From Snuella sedimenti (GTDB lineage: Bacteria > Bacteroidota > Bacteroidia > Flavobacteriales > Flavobacteriaceae), in contig NZ_JAELVQ010000025.1 of assembly GCF_016428595.1 (NCBI RefSeq), positions 1,948 through 46,677 on the forward strand: a DNA stretch of 44,730 nt, given 5' to 3'. The notes beneath the pieces are model-generated. The model ran no database searches and had not been told where the DNA came from. It was given only the letters and a program-made list of their open reading frames with translations. Every line of letters begins with the position of its first letter. Within the stretch, counting starts at the first letter, position 1. Positions 37,101-44,689 of this stretch are shown here, in pieces. Both the position numbers and the translations under genes were made by a program.

Positions 37101-37452
37101 ATATAGCATTATTATCTGTTACTATAATTTCAAGATTTTCTTTCGATAAACTTCGTTTGAGTAGTTTATTTACATTTACAGTTCCTTTTTTTATTTGAAC
37201 CTTTGGAAAATCATCAAAAATTCCTTTTTCGTAAATGAACCTGTAATCTGTTTGATTCATAATTAACTTAAAGACTTCATCAACGGTTAATGTTGTATCC
37301 TCATCTACCTTAATCTTAGCATTCTGAGATATTATATGATTTGGTGTTAATGAAAAAACAATTGTACAACATAAGAAAATGAATGTCTTCATAATAATCA
37401 TTAGAAACCGTTTTCCAAAAGGAAAAGTGGCATTAGTAAATTTAATTTCCAT
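34114..37452 (-). CDS. SusC/RagA TonB-linked outer-membrane transporter with N-terminal STN domain
   Basis: A 1112-residue TonB-dependent transporter. After an unusually long start segment and the signal peptide (~20-43) comes an STN domain (~50-125), the module that contacts FecR-type anti-sigma factors. Then follow a carboxypeptidase-like domain (~133-210; 'GVIADQNGQPLPGASV'), the region with 'EEVVVVAYG', the plug (~230-340; 'VQVIPTSSQPGAAASIRIRG') and the beta-barrel to the C-terminal aromatic 'VGLNLTF'. It imports oligomers delivered by SusD. The STN domain plus adjacent FecR and sigma genes point to substrate-triggered trans-envelope signalling. Confidence 0.96.
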   Translation of the reverse strand: MEIKFTNATFPFGKRFLMIIMKTFIFLCCTIVFSLTPNHIISQNAKIKVDEDTTLTVDEVFKLIMNQTDYRFIYEKGIFDDFPKVQIKKGTVNVNKLLKRSLSKENLEIIVTDNNAILIKEKSTVNNLEKLQQIEISGVIADQNGQPLPGASVLEKGTTNGTQTDFDGKFSLNIGNENAVLVISYIGFLTQEIAIDGKTDIAITMQEDAAKLEEVVVVAYGTVKKSDLTGSVTSIKSEDITETPSVRLDDALRGRAAGVQVIPTSSQPGAAASIRIRGTNSISGNSNPLFVIDGLIGTGNTSDLNIQDIESVEILKDASATALYGSRASAGVVLITTKRGKKGKMTLKYDSFVSTSSPYRLIPFLNAAEYGAFQNEVQNTDAYPNPESLGEGTNWQEEVYRNNALTFSNTLSISGGNDNAQYYLSANHFDQDGIYFEGNLKRYQIRLNGDFKLGEKLKIGNSIVITRNNTLPGSSNIINIGGYLPTLPVRDENGGFTIQTITSELSAENPIGGPTKTINENTRSRIYGTVYAEFEPFKNLKYKLSYGTDLSLSKSENYSPSTLFGQQNIGGTATISNSEDLSTLVEQTLNYNTSIGKHNIDALLGYTRQRFFNSGSLVGVRGFTTDFFTFNNIDAGTDRFRSESNASESGIESFLFRLNYSFDSKYRLTVSGRRDGATAFAASEKYGFFPSVALAWTASKEKFIEDLNVFNDLKFRASFGTLGNPAAGGTSLARLGAGFTYLFGNSGDISNGIGLNRLGNDRLKFESTDQLDIGVDMGFFNNRLQVTLDYYKKKTRDLFTSQDILWLAGVPNSSIPTNFGTVENQGIELLINSVNVDTKDFTWETTFNISTNKNKVLSIPDEDGQVLINRFGGVVNVPSAVIEVGQPLGAFYGFVRDGIWNTQAEIDAAGLEGRGVFPGGKRFEDISGPDGVPDGVIDDLDQRIIGDPNPNFYGGLNNTIRYKNFDFSMYWAFTVGNDIFNETDSRINTAFDNNVFKKFANRWTPTNTDTNVPSVRGIFRSEIVSETGVLEDGSFLRLRNISLGYNFPVEKFSKLPFSKARLYISGTNLLLFDNYSGYDPEINRGNSNVRRGYDQAQDPSAKTWTVGLNLTF

Positions 37453-37509
37453 AAATTTGTGTGTTATTAGTTAGTTAAACATTTTAATTAATTAGTAAAA
37501 AATCTCTGG

Positions 37510-37546
37510 GGATATGGTTTTTACTTTGACGGGTTAAACCTTATCC
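37510..37546 (-). other. Hairpin in the FecR-SusC gap
   Basis: GGATATGGTTT (37510-37520) pairs with AAACCTTATCC (37536-37546) with one mismatch and a 15-nt loop. The 160-bp gap holds no gene. The stem could separate FecR from SusC transcripts or sit in the SusC leader. No promoter match was recognised. Confidence 0.35.
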
Positions 37547-37612
37547 TCTTTTATTGTCTTTTTTATTCCATAGGCCTATTGTTTGTTTTTGATTTGATTA
37601 GTTATTACAATT

Positions 37613-38773
37613 TTATCTTAAAGTTATGGTTTTCTTATTTATATTATAATCATTTATTGAGGTAGATTTAATAATGGATAAGATTTCATCTATACTTATT
37701 TTTTTGTCCAACACTCCAATAAACTCTATCGATTCCAACGTTTTGTTTTCAAAGACTACATCTACATCATACCACCTGGATACCACTTTCATAATATCCT
37801 TTAACGGCACATCAATAAAACTAAACACTCCATCTTTCCAGGATGTCACAGTTTTAACATCCACTTCTGCTACTGAGAAATTATTTGTGTTTGGATTTAA
37901 TATGTACTGTTGATTAGGTGTTAAGTTGTGTTTCAAATTGCCATTATCGACTACTACACTACCCTCCACCAGTGTCGTATAAATATTGGACTCATCTTTA
38001 TAGGCTTTGATGTTAAACTCAGTCCCTAAAACTTCTACCTCTTGGGACTGGTTGATTACCTTAAATTTTGCGCCCTTGTGCAAAGCACTTGGAGAAACAT
38101 CAAAATAAGCTTCACCATAGACCAGCTCCACTTCACGTTTATTACCTTCAATAAAATCTATTGGATATTTTAATTGGGATTCCGAATTCAGCCAAACTTC
38201 AGTACCATCAGACAACACAATATGAAACTGCCCGCCTCTAGGAATTGTTAAATAATTATATACCAGCTCTTTTACTTTTCCTTTACCATCTTTATAAATA
38301 ATTTCCTCGCCATTACTATTGGCGTTTTGTGTTTGAAATGAATTTCCTTTTTCCAACGCTACTACTGTACCGTCTTCTAATGTTAAAGTAGCCTTATCTG
38401 TTCCTGGTTCTATTGGAGTGTTTACCACAGTAGGGTCTACCTTATTTGGTTTACTTTCGTTCCTATTTAAAAATATGGTAAGTGATACCAAAAGTAATAT
38501 TGAAGCTGCAACAGCATATTTATAAATAGGTTGATTTACAATTCTATATCTTGAAGATTCCTCCTTTTTAATATCCTTTAAAAATTGTTCAATAACCTTC
38601 TTGGTTTCAGGGTCGTTCATATTATAATTAATTGCCACATGGGTTTCGACAAATTCTTTAAATAGCATTTTATTTTTCGGGTCTTCTACCCATTTTGACA
38701 GCACATCCAATTCTGTTGCCGTAGCTGAATTGGTTAAATACTTTACGATTAACTTTTCTATATTTTGGATCAT
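37613..38773 (-). CDS. FecR family anti-sigma factor
   Basis: A 386-residue inner-membrane protein. The N-terminal cytoplasmic region (~1-85) should bind the sigma factor. One membrane helix follows (~88-104, 'YAVAASILLLVSLTIFL'), then the periplasmic FecR domain (~170-280; 'PRGGQFHIVLSDGTEVWLNS', 'EVELVYGEAYFDV') and the C-terminal DUF4974/STN-like domain (~315-386). It passes the signal from the SusC STN domain to the sigma factor. It is divergent from the sigma gene (138-bp gap) and upstream of SusC, the standard order. Confidence 0.95.
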   Translation of the reverse strand: MIQNIEKLIVKYLTNSATATELDVLSKWVEDPKNKMLFKEFVETHVAINYNMNDPETKKVIEQFLKDIKKEESSRYRIVNQPIYKYAVAASILLLVSLTIFLNRNESKPNKVDPTVVNTPIEPGTDKATLTLEDGTVVALEKGNSFQTQNANSNGEEIIYKDGKGKVKELVYNYLTIPRGGQFHIVLSDGTEVWLNSESQLKYPIDFIEGNKREVELVYGEAYFDVSPSALHKGAKFKVINQSQEVEVLGTEFNIKAYKDESNIYTTLVEGSVVVDNGNLKHNLTPNQQYILNPNTNNFSVAEVDVKTVTSWKDGVFSFIDVPLKDIMKVVSRWYDVDVVFENKTLESIEFIGVLDKKISIDEILSIIKSTSINDYNINKKTITLR

Positions 38774-38911
38774 GTTTTTAAAACGTACATTTACACTAAT
38801 AGCAAAGCCAAAATGAAATACCCTTGCTTTTTTAATATTTTTTTTTACTTTTCTTCAAAAATTAAAATAGGGTTTCCCATATCAACTTACTTTTTTAGTT
38901 AATTTCAGTGT

Positions 38912-39502
38912 ATGACTTTAAAATTTAAGAACCTTCATGTTTTAATGTCCCAACTTAAAAAAGGGGATGAAAGTGCTTATGTGTACCTTATTAATACACA
39001 CCACAAGATGTTGGTTAATTATGCCGCAAGTTTTACCAACGACCTTGATATGGCCAAAGACATCGTTCAAGAGGTATTTTTGGATGTCTGGAAAGGAAGG
39101 CAAAATTTACCACACATGCATTCCCTTAAAAACTACCTACTTAAAATAACCTATCATAAATTTATTAATCAATATCACAAGCACCGCGCTTTATCTACAC
39201 TTGAATGTGCTTACATGGAAGTTCTTAACCAAACCTTTGAAGAAAATAACTCTGAATTATTGGAACGTAAAATTGCCTTAGTTGCTGAAGGTATTGACAA
39301 TCTCCCAAAAAAATGCAAAGAAGCTTTTATTTTGAGTAAAAAAGAAGGGCTTACCAATTTAGAAATAGCTGAATACATGAATATTTCTATTAAAACTGTT
39401 GAGGGCCATTTAACCAAGGCGTATAATTTACTTCGAGAGCGTGTTGGAAGTCAACTGAAAAGTATTTTATTTTTGATTTTTGGTTCCCAAAAAAAAGTTT
39501 AA
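38912..39502 (+). CDS. ECF RNA polymerase sigma factor of the SusCD locus
   Basis: A 196-residue sigma-70 family factor of the Bacteroides-type ECF group. Region 2 has 'DMAKDIVQEVFLDVWKGRQN' (~48-67). Region 4 has 'LTNLEIAEYMNISIKTVEGH' (~150-170), which binds the -35-like element. It is divergent from the FecR gene. By analogy with FecI/FecR systems, SusC occupancy would release it to transcribe this locus. A typical promoter for it was not found in the 138-bp gap. Confidence 0.94.
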   Translation: MTLKFKNLHVLMSQLKKGDESAYVYLINTHHKMLVNYAASFTNDLDMAKDIVQEVFLDVWKGRQNLPHMHSLKNYLLKITYHKFINQYHKHRALSTLECAYMEVLNQTFEENNSELLERKIALVAEGIDNLPKKCKEAFILSKKEGLTNLEIAEYMNISIKTVEGHLTKAYNLLRERVGSQLKSILFLIFGSQKKV

Positions 39503-39589
39503 ATGATTATTGCTCCATTCCTATACAACTTTTAGTTTAAGATTCTAGAAATTACTTTTGCTTCTCCATTAAAGCAAAAAACAATTTAA

Positions 39590-40040
<451 letters not shown>

Positions 40041-40056
<16 letters not shown>

Positions 40057-41438
40057 AAATTTGCAAATATATTCCCCAAGAGATCATCGTTTGTAATTTC
40101 TCCAGTAATCTCACCAAAGTGATACAGGGCCTGACGAATATCAATAGCAAGCAAGTCTCCAGAAAGTTGTATTTCCAAACCTTCTTTTACTTTCTGAATC
40201 TCTTCAAAGGCTTTTAATAGCGAATCGTAATGACGGGCATTCGTAACTATGGTTTCGTTATTACGCAACGCTCCGGTATTAACAAAATTGGTCAATATTA
40301 ACTTAAGATGCTCTACGCCCTTTCCTGTTTTTGCAGAAAGTAATTCTATATCTGGAATGGCTTGTTTAAGTTGTTGCTGTTCTTGGTTGCTTACCTGATC
40401 TACTTTGTTGGCAATCACCACCAACGATTTTTGTGGGTATTTGTTTTTAATTTTCTCCAGTTCAATTTTAATGCTTTCCAAGGATGATTTTCTCACAAAT
40501 ACCGATTCGGCATCAAATAGGTAAATCACCACTTGGGCCTGCTCTATTTTCTCAAAAGTTTTCTTTATACCGATACTCTCAACAATATCCTTAGTATCCC
40601 GAATGCCTGCGGTATCTATAAAACGGAAACCAACACCTCCAATCGTTATCTCATCTTCAATTGTATCTCTTGTTGTTCCAGCTATTTCCGAAACAATGGC
40701 ACGTTCTTCGTTAAGAAGTGCATTTAAAAGTGTTGACTTTCCTACGTTAGGCTCCCCTACAATTGCTACTGGAATACCATTTTTAATGACATTACCAACG
40801 GCAAAGGAATCTATCAAACGCTTTAAAACAAAAATAATACGATCGATAAGTGCTTTAAATTGGGTACGATCTGCAAACTCCACATCTTCTTCAGCAAAAT
40901 CGAGTTCCAACTCAATTAAAGAAGCAAAATTTAAAAGCTCTTCACGTAACTTAGCTATTTCTGACGAAAACCCACCGCGCATTTGTTGCATCGCTATTTG
41001 ATGTGATGCTTCATTGTCACTCGAAATTAAATCGGCCACGGCTTCTGCCTGACTTAAATCCAACTTACCATTTAAAAAAGCGCGTAGTGTAAACTCTCCC
41101 GCACTGGCCATACGGCAGCCATTCCTTAAAAACAATTGAATGATTTCCTGCTGAATATAATTAGAGCCATGACACGATACCTCAACCACATCTTCTCCTG
41201 TATAGGAATTGGGATTTTTAAAAACGGATACCAACACCTCATCAAGTACCCTGTTCCCATCCATTATATGTCCTAAATGAATGGTATGCGTAGCCTGCCT
41301 ACTTAACAGCTTTCCAGAAACAGACCGAAACTGTTTCTCTGCAATGGTAATAGCATCTTTTCCCGATAAACGAATAACGGCTATAGCCCCTGCCCCTGAT
41401 GGCGTTGCTAATGCTACAATGGTATCTTGATGTATCAT
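40041..41438 (-). CDS. mnmE: tRNA modification GTPase MnmE
   Basis: A 465-residue GTPase that with MnmG installs the carboxymethylaminomethyl group on wobble uridine 34 of certain tRNAs. The N-terminal folate-binding domain (~1-120) is followed by a helical domain holding the G domain: G1 GEPNVGKS (228-235), G2 AGTTRDT (253-259), G3 DTAG (275-278), G4 NKVD (344-347). The C-terminal 'FCIGK' (461-465) with the essential Cys is intact although an IS3 remnant begins at its stop codon. The preceding -7 promoter element lies only 4 nt from the ATG, so the message may be leaderless. Confidence 0.97.
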
Positions 41439-41442
41439 AAAA

Positions 41443-41450
41443 CAAAAATA
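41443..41450 (-). promoter_or_regulatory. -7 element directly in front of mnmE
   Basis: The minus strand reads TATTTTTG and then only 4 nt before the ATG. With Bacteroidota start sites usually a few nt beyond TAnnTTTG, transcription would begin at or next to the start codon. A -33 TTG at the usual spacing is not evident. Confidence 0.5.
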
Positions 41451-41502
41451 CTAAAAAGAAAAGTGAACACCACTTACAATTAGGGCATTCAAAACAATAG
41501 AG

Positions 41503-42333
41503 CTAGACTAAATAAATTCCGTCTGATTTAATAGTTATAAAGCGTTTTTTATACAAAGTCCCAACCGCCTTTTTAAAATTCTTTTTACTCATTTGAAGTT
41601 GTGCTTTAATAGCTTCAGGATCCGATTTGTCCGTAAGGTTTAAATAACCGCTATTATCTTCTAATTCCTTCATTATTCTATCGGCATTGGGTTCAATACT
41701 GCGATAACCTATCTGCCCTAATACAATATCCAACTTATTTCCGGGGCGTATTTTTTTAACAATCCCCTTTAACCTATCACCAATACTAATATCCGTAAAA
41801 ATTTGATCTTTATAGATAAGTCCTAGGTGTTTCTTATTTACTATTACATTCATACCAATATCTGATGGATGCGACACGATCAAATCTACCTCTTCAAAAG
41901 GCTCAACAGTAAGTTCTTTATTATTTAAAAACTGATTTGTTTTACTCGAAGCTACCAAACGATCCGTTTTCTCGTCTAAATAACAATACACCAAATACCA
42001 ACCTCCTGGTTTCATTTTAAAAGCTTGCTCCTTAAACGGGCAAAACAACTCCTTAACAAGTCCCCAATCCAAAAACGCTCCATACTCAGTCACCTGATTA
42101 CAACGTAATAAAGCGAATTCATCACGCTGTACATAAGGTACATCGGTAGTAGCAACAGGGCGCTCTTCATTGTCTAAATACACAAAAACGTCTAACTTAT
42201 CCCAAATCTTAAAACTTTCTGGAACATAACGATTAGGCAATAAAACCTCGTTATCCGTTTCATCTATTAAATACAATCCGTGATCTGTTTCACGAAGTAT
42301 TTCTAATGTATTGACTTGACCTAAATGTATCAT
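41503..42333 (-). CDS. cvfB: CvfB-like S1 RNA-binding protein
   Basis: A 276-residue protein of the CvfB/YitL family. It has several S1/OB-type RNA-binding modules (~1-60; ~65-130 with 'EYGAFLDWGLVKELFCPF'; ~145-210) and a C-terminal winged helix (~220-276; 'KAQLQMSKKNFKKAVGTLYK'). Staphylococcal CvfB binds RNA and affects virulence gene expression; the role here is unknown but likely post-transcriptional. It lies 64 nt upstream of mnmE on the same strand. Its own -7 element is 4 nt from the ATG. Confidence 0.88.
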   Translation of the reverse strand: MIHLGQVNTLEILRETDHGLYLIDETDNEVLLPNRYVPESFKIWDKLDVFVYLDNEERPVATTDVPYVQRDEFALLRCNQVTEYGAFLDWGLVKELFCPFKEQAFKMKPGGWYLVYCYLDEKTDRLVASSKTNQFLNNKELTVEPFEEVDLIVSHPSDIGMNVIVNKKHLGLIYKDQIFTDISIGDRLKGIVKKIRPGNKLDIVLGQIGYRSIEPNADRIMKELEDNSGYLNLTDKSDPEAIKAQLQMSKKNFKKAVGTLYKKRFITIKSDGIYLV

Positions 42334-42337
42334 ATGG

Positions 42338-42345
42338 CAAAGGTA
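42338..42345 (-). promoter_or_regulatory. -7 element directly in front of cvfB
   Basis: The minus strand reads TACCTTTG, an exact TAnnTTTG match, followed by CCAT and the ATG. It is a second case in this window of a -7 element 4 nt before a start codon. Confidence 0.55.
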
Positions 42346-42394
42346 ATCATATTAAAAATTGGGAAAGGTAATTAACAACTATATTACTTAAAAA

Positions 42395-42427
42395 TAAAAG
42401 ATAGATCCTTAATAATCTATCCTTTAT
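42395..42427 (-). terminator. Rho-independent terminator of bcp
   Basis: On the minus strand GATAGAT (42421-42415) pairs with ATCTATC (42406-42400), with a flanking AAAG/CTTT extension, and then TTTTATTTTT. It follows the bcp stop by ~25 nt. Confidence 0.72.
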
Positions 42428-42450
42428 GCTTCTCAAAAAATCATGAGCTT

Positions 42451-42903
42451 TTACTCTAATATCTGTGCTGCGTGATCCTTGGTTTTAACTTTATCAATCA
42501 CACGCTCAACAATACCATTTTCATCAATAATGAAAGTCATACGATGAATTCCATCGTACTCGCGTCCCATAAACTTTTTAGGTCCCCAAACACCAAAGGT
42601 GTTAATTACCGTCTTATCTTCATCGACCAATAACGAAAAGGGGAAATCATATTTATTTTTAAAGTTTTGTTGGCGTCTGGCAGAATCGGCACTTACCCCT
42701 AATAAAGCATAGCCTTTTTCTTGTAATATCTCGTAATTATCCCTTAAGTTACAAGCCTCAACAGTACATCCCGGTGTACTTGCTTTTGGGTAAAAGAAAA
42801 CAACTAGCTTTTTACCACTATAGTTTGACAATTTTATTGTATTTCCTTGCTCGTCCAAGGCTTCAAAATTTGGGACAATATCGCCTTGTTTTAATGTATT
42901 CAT
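42451..42903 (-). CDS. bcp: Thioredoxin-dependent thiol peroxidase (BCP/PrxQ)
   Basis: A 150-residue atypical 2-Cys peroxiredoxin that reduces hydroperoxides with electrons from thioredoxin. Peroxidatic Cys46 lies in 'STPGCTVEAC', with resolving Cys51 five residues on, the usual alpha2-type BCP spacing. The thioredoxin-fold core 'KKLVVFFYPKA' and the C-terminal 'MTFIIDENGIV' fit the family. It is divergent from nth with only 35 nt between start codons and overlapping promoter elements. Confidence 0.96.
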   Translation of the reverse strand: MNTLKQGDIVPNFEALDEQGNTIKLSNYSGKKLVVFFYPKASTPGCTVEACNLRDNYEILQEKGYALLGVSADSARRQQNFKNKYDFPFSLLVDEDKTVINTFGVWGPKKFMGREYDGIHRMTFIIDENGIVERVIDKVKTKDHAAQILE

Positions 42904-42916
42904 AGTATTAACTTTG
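42886..42916 (+). promoter_or_regulatory. Promoter of nth
   Basis: TTG (42886-42888), a 20-nt spacer, and TAACTTTG (42909-42916) match the Bacteroidota consensus. The element overlaps the first codons of bcp on the other strand. The ATG of nth is 22 nt downstream. Confidence 0.72.
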
Positions 42917-42923
42917 GTTTTTG

Positions 42924-42931
42924 CAAAAATA
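42924..42931 (-). promoter_or_regulatory. -7 element of bcp
   Basis: The minus strand reads TATTTTTG, 20 nt before the bcp ATG. It is interleaved with the nth promoter, so polymerases starting in both directions would compete for the same ~25 bp. No -33 TTG at exact spacing was seen. Confidence 0.5.
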
Positions 42932-42938
42932 CAATGGA

Positions 42939-43598
42939 ATGACCAAACAAGAAAGTGTTAATTATATTATTAATACCTTATACAAACTATACCCCGAAAT
43001 ACCAGTACCATTAGATCATAAAGATCCTTACACGCTATTAATAGCCGTATTGTTATCTGCCCAAAGCACAGATGTAAGAGTAAATAAAATAACGCCATTG
43101 CTTTTTGAACAGGCCGATAACCCATACGATATGGTAAAACTTACTGTAGAAGATATTAGGGAAATTATAAAACCGGTAGGGCTCTCCCCTATGAAAAGCA
43201 AGGGTATTCACGGCTTGTCCAAAATCCTTATTGAAGAACATAATGGTGAAGTGCCAAAAACGTTTGAAGCACTTGAAGCCTTACCTGCAGTTGGGCATAA
43301 AACTGCCGGAGTGGTATTATCACAAGCATTTGGTATTCCGGCCTTTCCTGTAGACACACATATTCATCGCCTAATGTATCGATGGAATTTAAGCAACGGT
43401 AAAAATGTCACACAAACCGAAAAAGATGCTAAGCGTTTGTTCCCTAAAGAATTGTGGAACGATCTTCACCTCCAGATTATATGGTATGGTCGTGACTACT
43501 CACCTGCTAGGGGTTGGGATCTCGATAAAGATATTATTACCAAAACAATAGGTAGAAAATCAGTAATAAAGGAATATTACAAACAAAAAAAGTCCTAA
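42939..43598 (+). CDS. nth: Endonuclease III, form without the Fe-S cluster
   Basis: A 219-residue DNA glycosylase/AP lyase removing oxidised pyrimidines. The helix-hairpin-helix is 'LPAVGHKTAGVVL' with catalytic Lys121, and Asp139 is in 'PVDTHIHRL'. The four C-terminal cysteines that bind 4Fe-4S in E. coli Nth are absent; in fact the protein has no Cys at all. The C-terminus is instead 'YGRDYSPARGWDLDKDII'. The ATG at 42939 is chosen over the TTG at 42921, which overlaps the expected transcription start. The rest of the family architecture is normal. Confidence 0.94.
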   Translation: MTKQESVNYIINTLYKLYPEIPVPLDHKDPYTLLIAVLLSAQSTDVRVNKITPLLFEQADNPYDMVKLTVEDIREIIKPVGLSPMKSKGIHGLSKILIEEHNGEVPKTFEALEALPAVGHKTAGVVLSQAFGIPAFPVDTHIHRLMYRWNLSNGKNVTQTEKDAKRLFPKELWNDLHLQIIWYGRDYSPARGWDLDKDIITKTIGRKSVIKEYYKQKKS

Positions 43599-43621
43599 TT
43601 GGAATTATTAGGACTTTTAAT
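43587..43621. terminator. Bidirectional terminator between nth and the small gene
   Basis: AAAAGTCCTAA (43588-43598) and TTAGGACTTTT (43608-43618) form an 11-bp perfect stem with a 9-nt loop. A's precede it, so the reverse strand also ends in Ts. The nth stop codon lies inside the left arm. Confidence 0.85.
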
Positions 43622-43768
43622 TTAATTCAGAAGTGCTTCAAACTTCAATTTATTACAATTTATAACACGTAAAGCCTTTGAATAATCTAGAAGAAAATTA
43701 ACCGTTTCTTCACTCGGTTGGAGTTCTTGGGGTTTTTCAATAGAATTTTCGGAGTAATGTTTTGCCAT
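43622..43768 (-). CDS. 48-residue small protein
   Basis: A short gene starting 'MAKHYSENSIEKPQELQPSE', followed by an amphipathic helical half ('ETVNFLLDYSKAL') and ending 'FEALLN'. The composition is protein-like, it is closely spaced (69 nt) behind the ECF sigma gene on the same strand, and a terminator follows directly. I recall similar small proteins in Flavobacteriaceae but cannot confirm it without a search. No membrane helix or signal is present. Function unknown. Confidence 0.7.
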   Translation of the reverse strand: MAKHYSENSIEKPQELQPSEETVNFLLDYSKALRVINCNKLKFEALLN

Positions 43769-43837
43769 TTCAATTTGTTAAAGTGTTCATATAAACTATT
43801 AACGCGGCTAAACTTACTTTATTGTACCCTACAAAAT

Positions 43838-44428
43838 TTAGTTGGTCAAAACAATATTATGCTTATCTATTATCTTTCTTAAATTAATTAATGCATAGCG
43901 CATCCTTCCTAGAGCTGTATTAATACTTACCCCCGTTCTTTCCGATATTTCCTTAAAACTCATATCATCGTACATACGCATAATAAGCACCTCTTTTTGG
44001 TCTTGTGGTAATTCATCCACCAAACGCCTAACATCGTTTTCTACCTGTTCTTTAATAATTGTTTTTTCTGCATTCAAAGCAGTATCACTTAACACTGAAA
44101 AAATACTAAAATCGCCACTGTTATCAAACTTAGGCATCCGCGTATTTTTTCTAAAAAAATCGATTACCAAATTGTGGGATATACGCATTACCCATGGTAA
44201 AAACTTCCCTTCTTCATTATAAGCACCACGTTTAAGAGTACGAATAACTTTCATAAATGTATCCTGAAAAATATCCTCTGCGATATCTCTGTCGTACACC
44301 TTTGAATAAATAAAACTATAAATCTTTTGTTTGTGTCTTGTGATAAGGAATTCTAATGCATTTTCATCTCCCTGAATATAATTGTTCACTAAGGTAGCAT
44401 CTGGAATAAGTTCGTATTGCATAATCAT
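43838..44428 (-). CDS. ECF RNA polymerase sigma factor
   Basis: A 196-residue sigma-70 family factor. Region 2 contains 'DRDIAEDIFQDTFMKVIRTL' (~47-66) and 'WVMRISHNLVIDFFRK'. Region 4 contains 'MSFKEISERTGVSINTALGR' (~154-173). No anti-sigma gene is adjacent, unlike the SusCD sigma factor, so it may be a housekeeping-like or stress ECF. ATGs at 44428 and 44422 are both possible. The small 48-residue gene follows it. Confidence 0.93.
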   Translation of the reverse strand: MIMQYELIPDATLVNNYIQGDENALEFLITRHKQKIYSFIYSKVYDRDIAEDIFQDTFMKVIRTLKRGAYNEEGKFLPWVMRISHNLVIDFFRKNTRMPKFDNSGDFSIFSVLSDTALNAEKTIIKEQVENDVRRLVDELPQDQKEVLIMRMYDDMSFKEISERTGVSINTALGRMRYALINLRKIIDKHNIVLTN

Positions 44429-44662
44429 TACTTTTAGTACAAAGAAATAAGTTTCTTTGCTTGGGGTTAAACTTTTAAAAGTAATTATATGCTATAGGCG
44501 TAGTGTTATTTGAGAGTTTGATTAATATCCCAAATATAACAACAATCACTCTTAAAAAGCAAAAAATAATCGCTTTTTTTTAATAATTCATGGAATTTCA
44601 ATACCAAAAACCACAACTATCCGAAAGTTTAAGTTTTAAGAAAGCCTGAGAATCCCGTATTT

Positions 44663-44670
44663 TAGATTTG
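44663..44670 (+). promoter_or_regulatory. -7 element of the gene starting at the window's end
   Basis: TAGATTTG matches TAnnTTTG and lies 19 nt before an ATG at 44690. The -33 TTG is not evident. Confidence 0.5.
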
Positions 44671-44689
44671 TCATAAAAAAATACGATTT

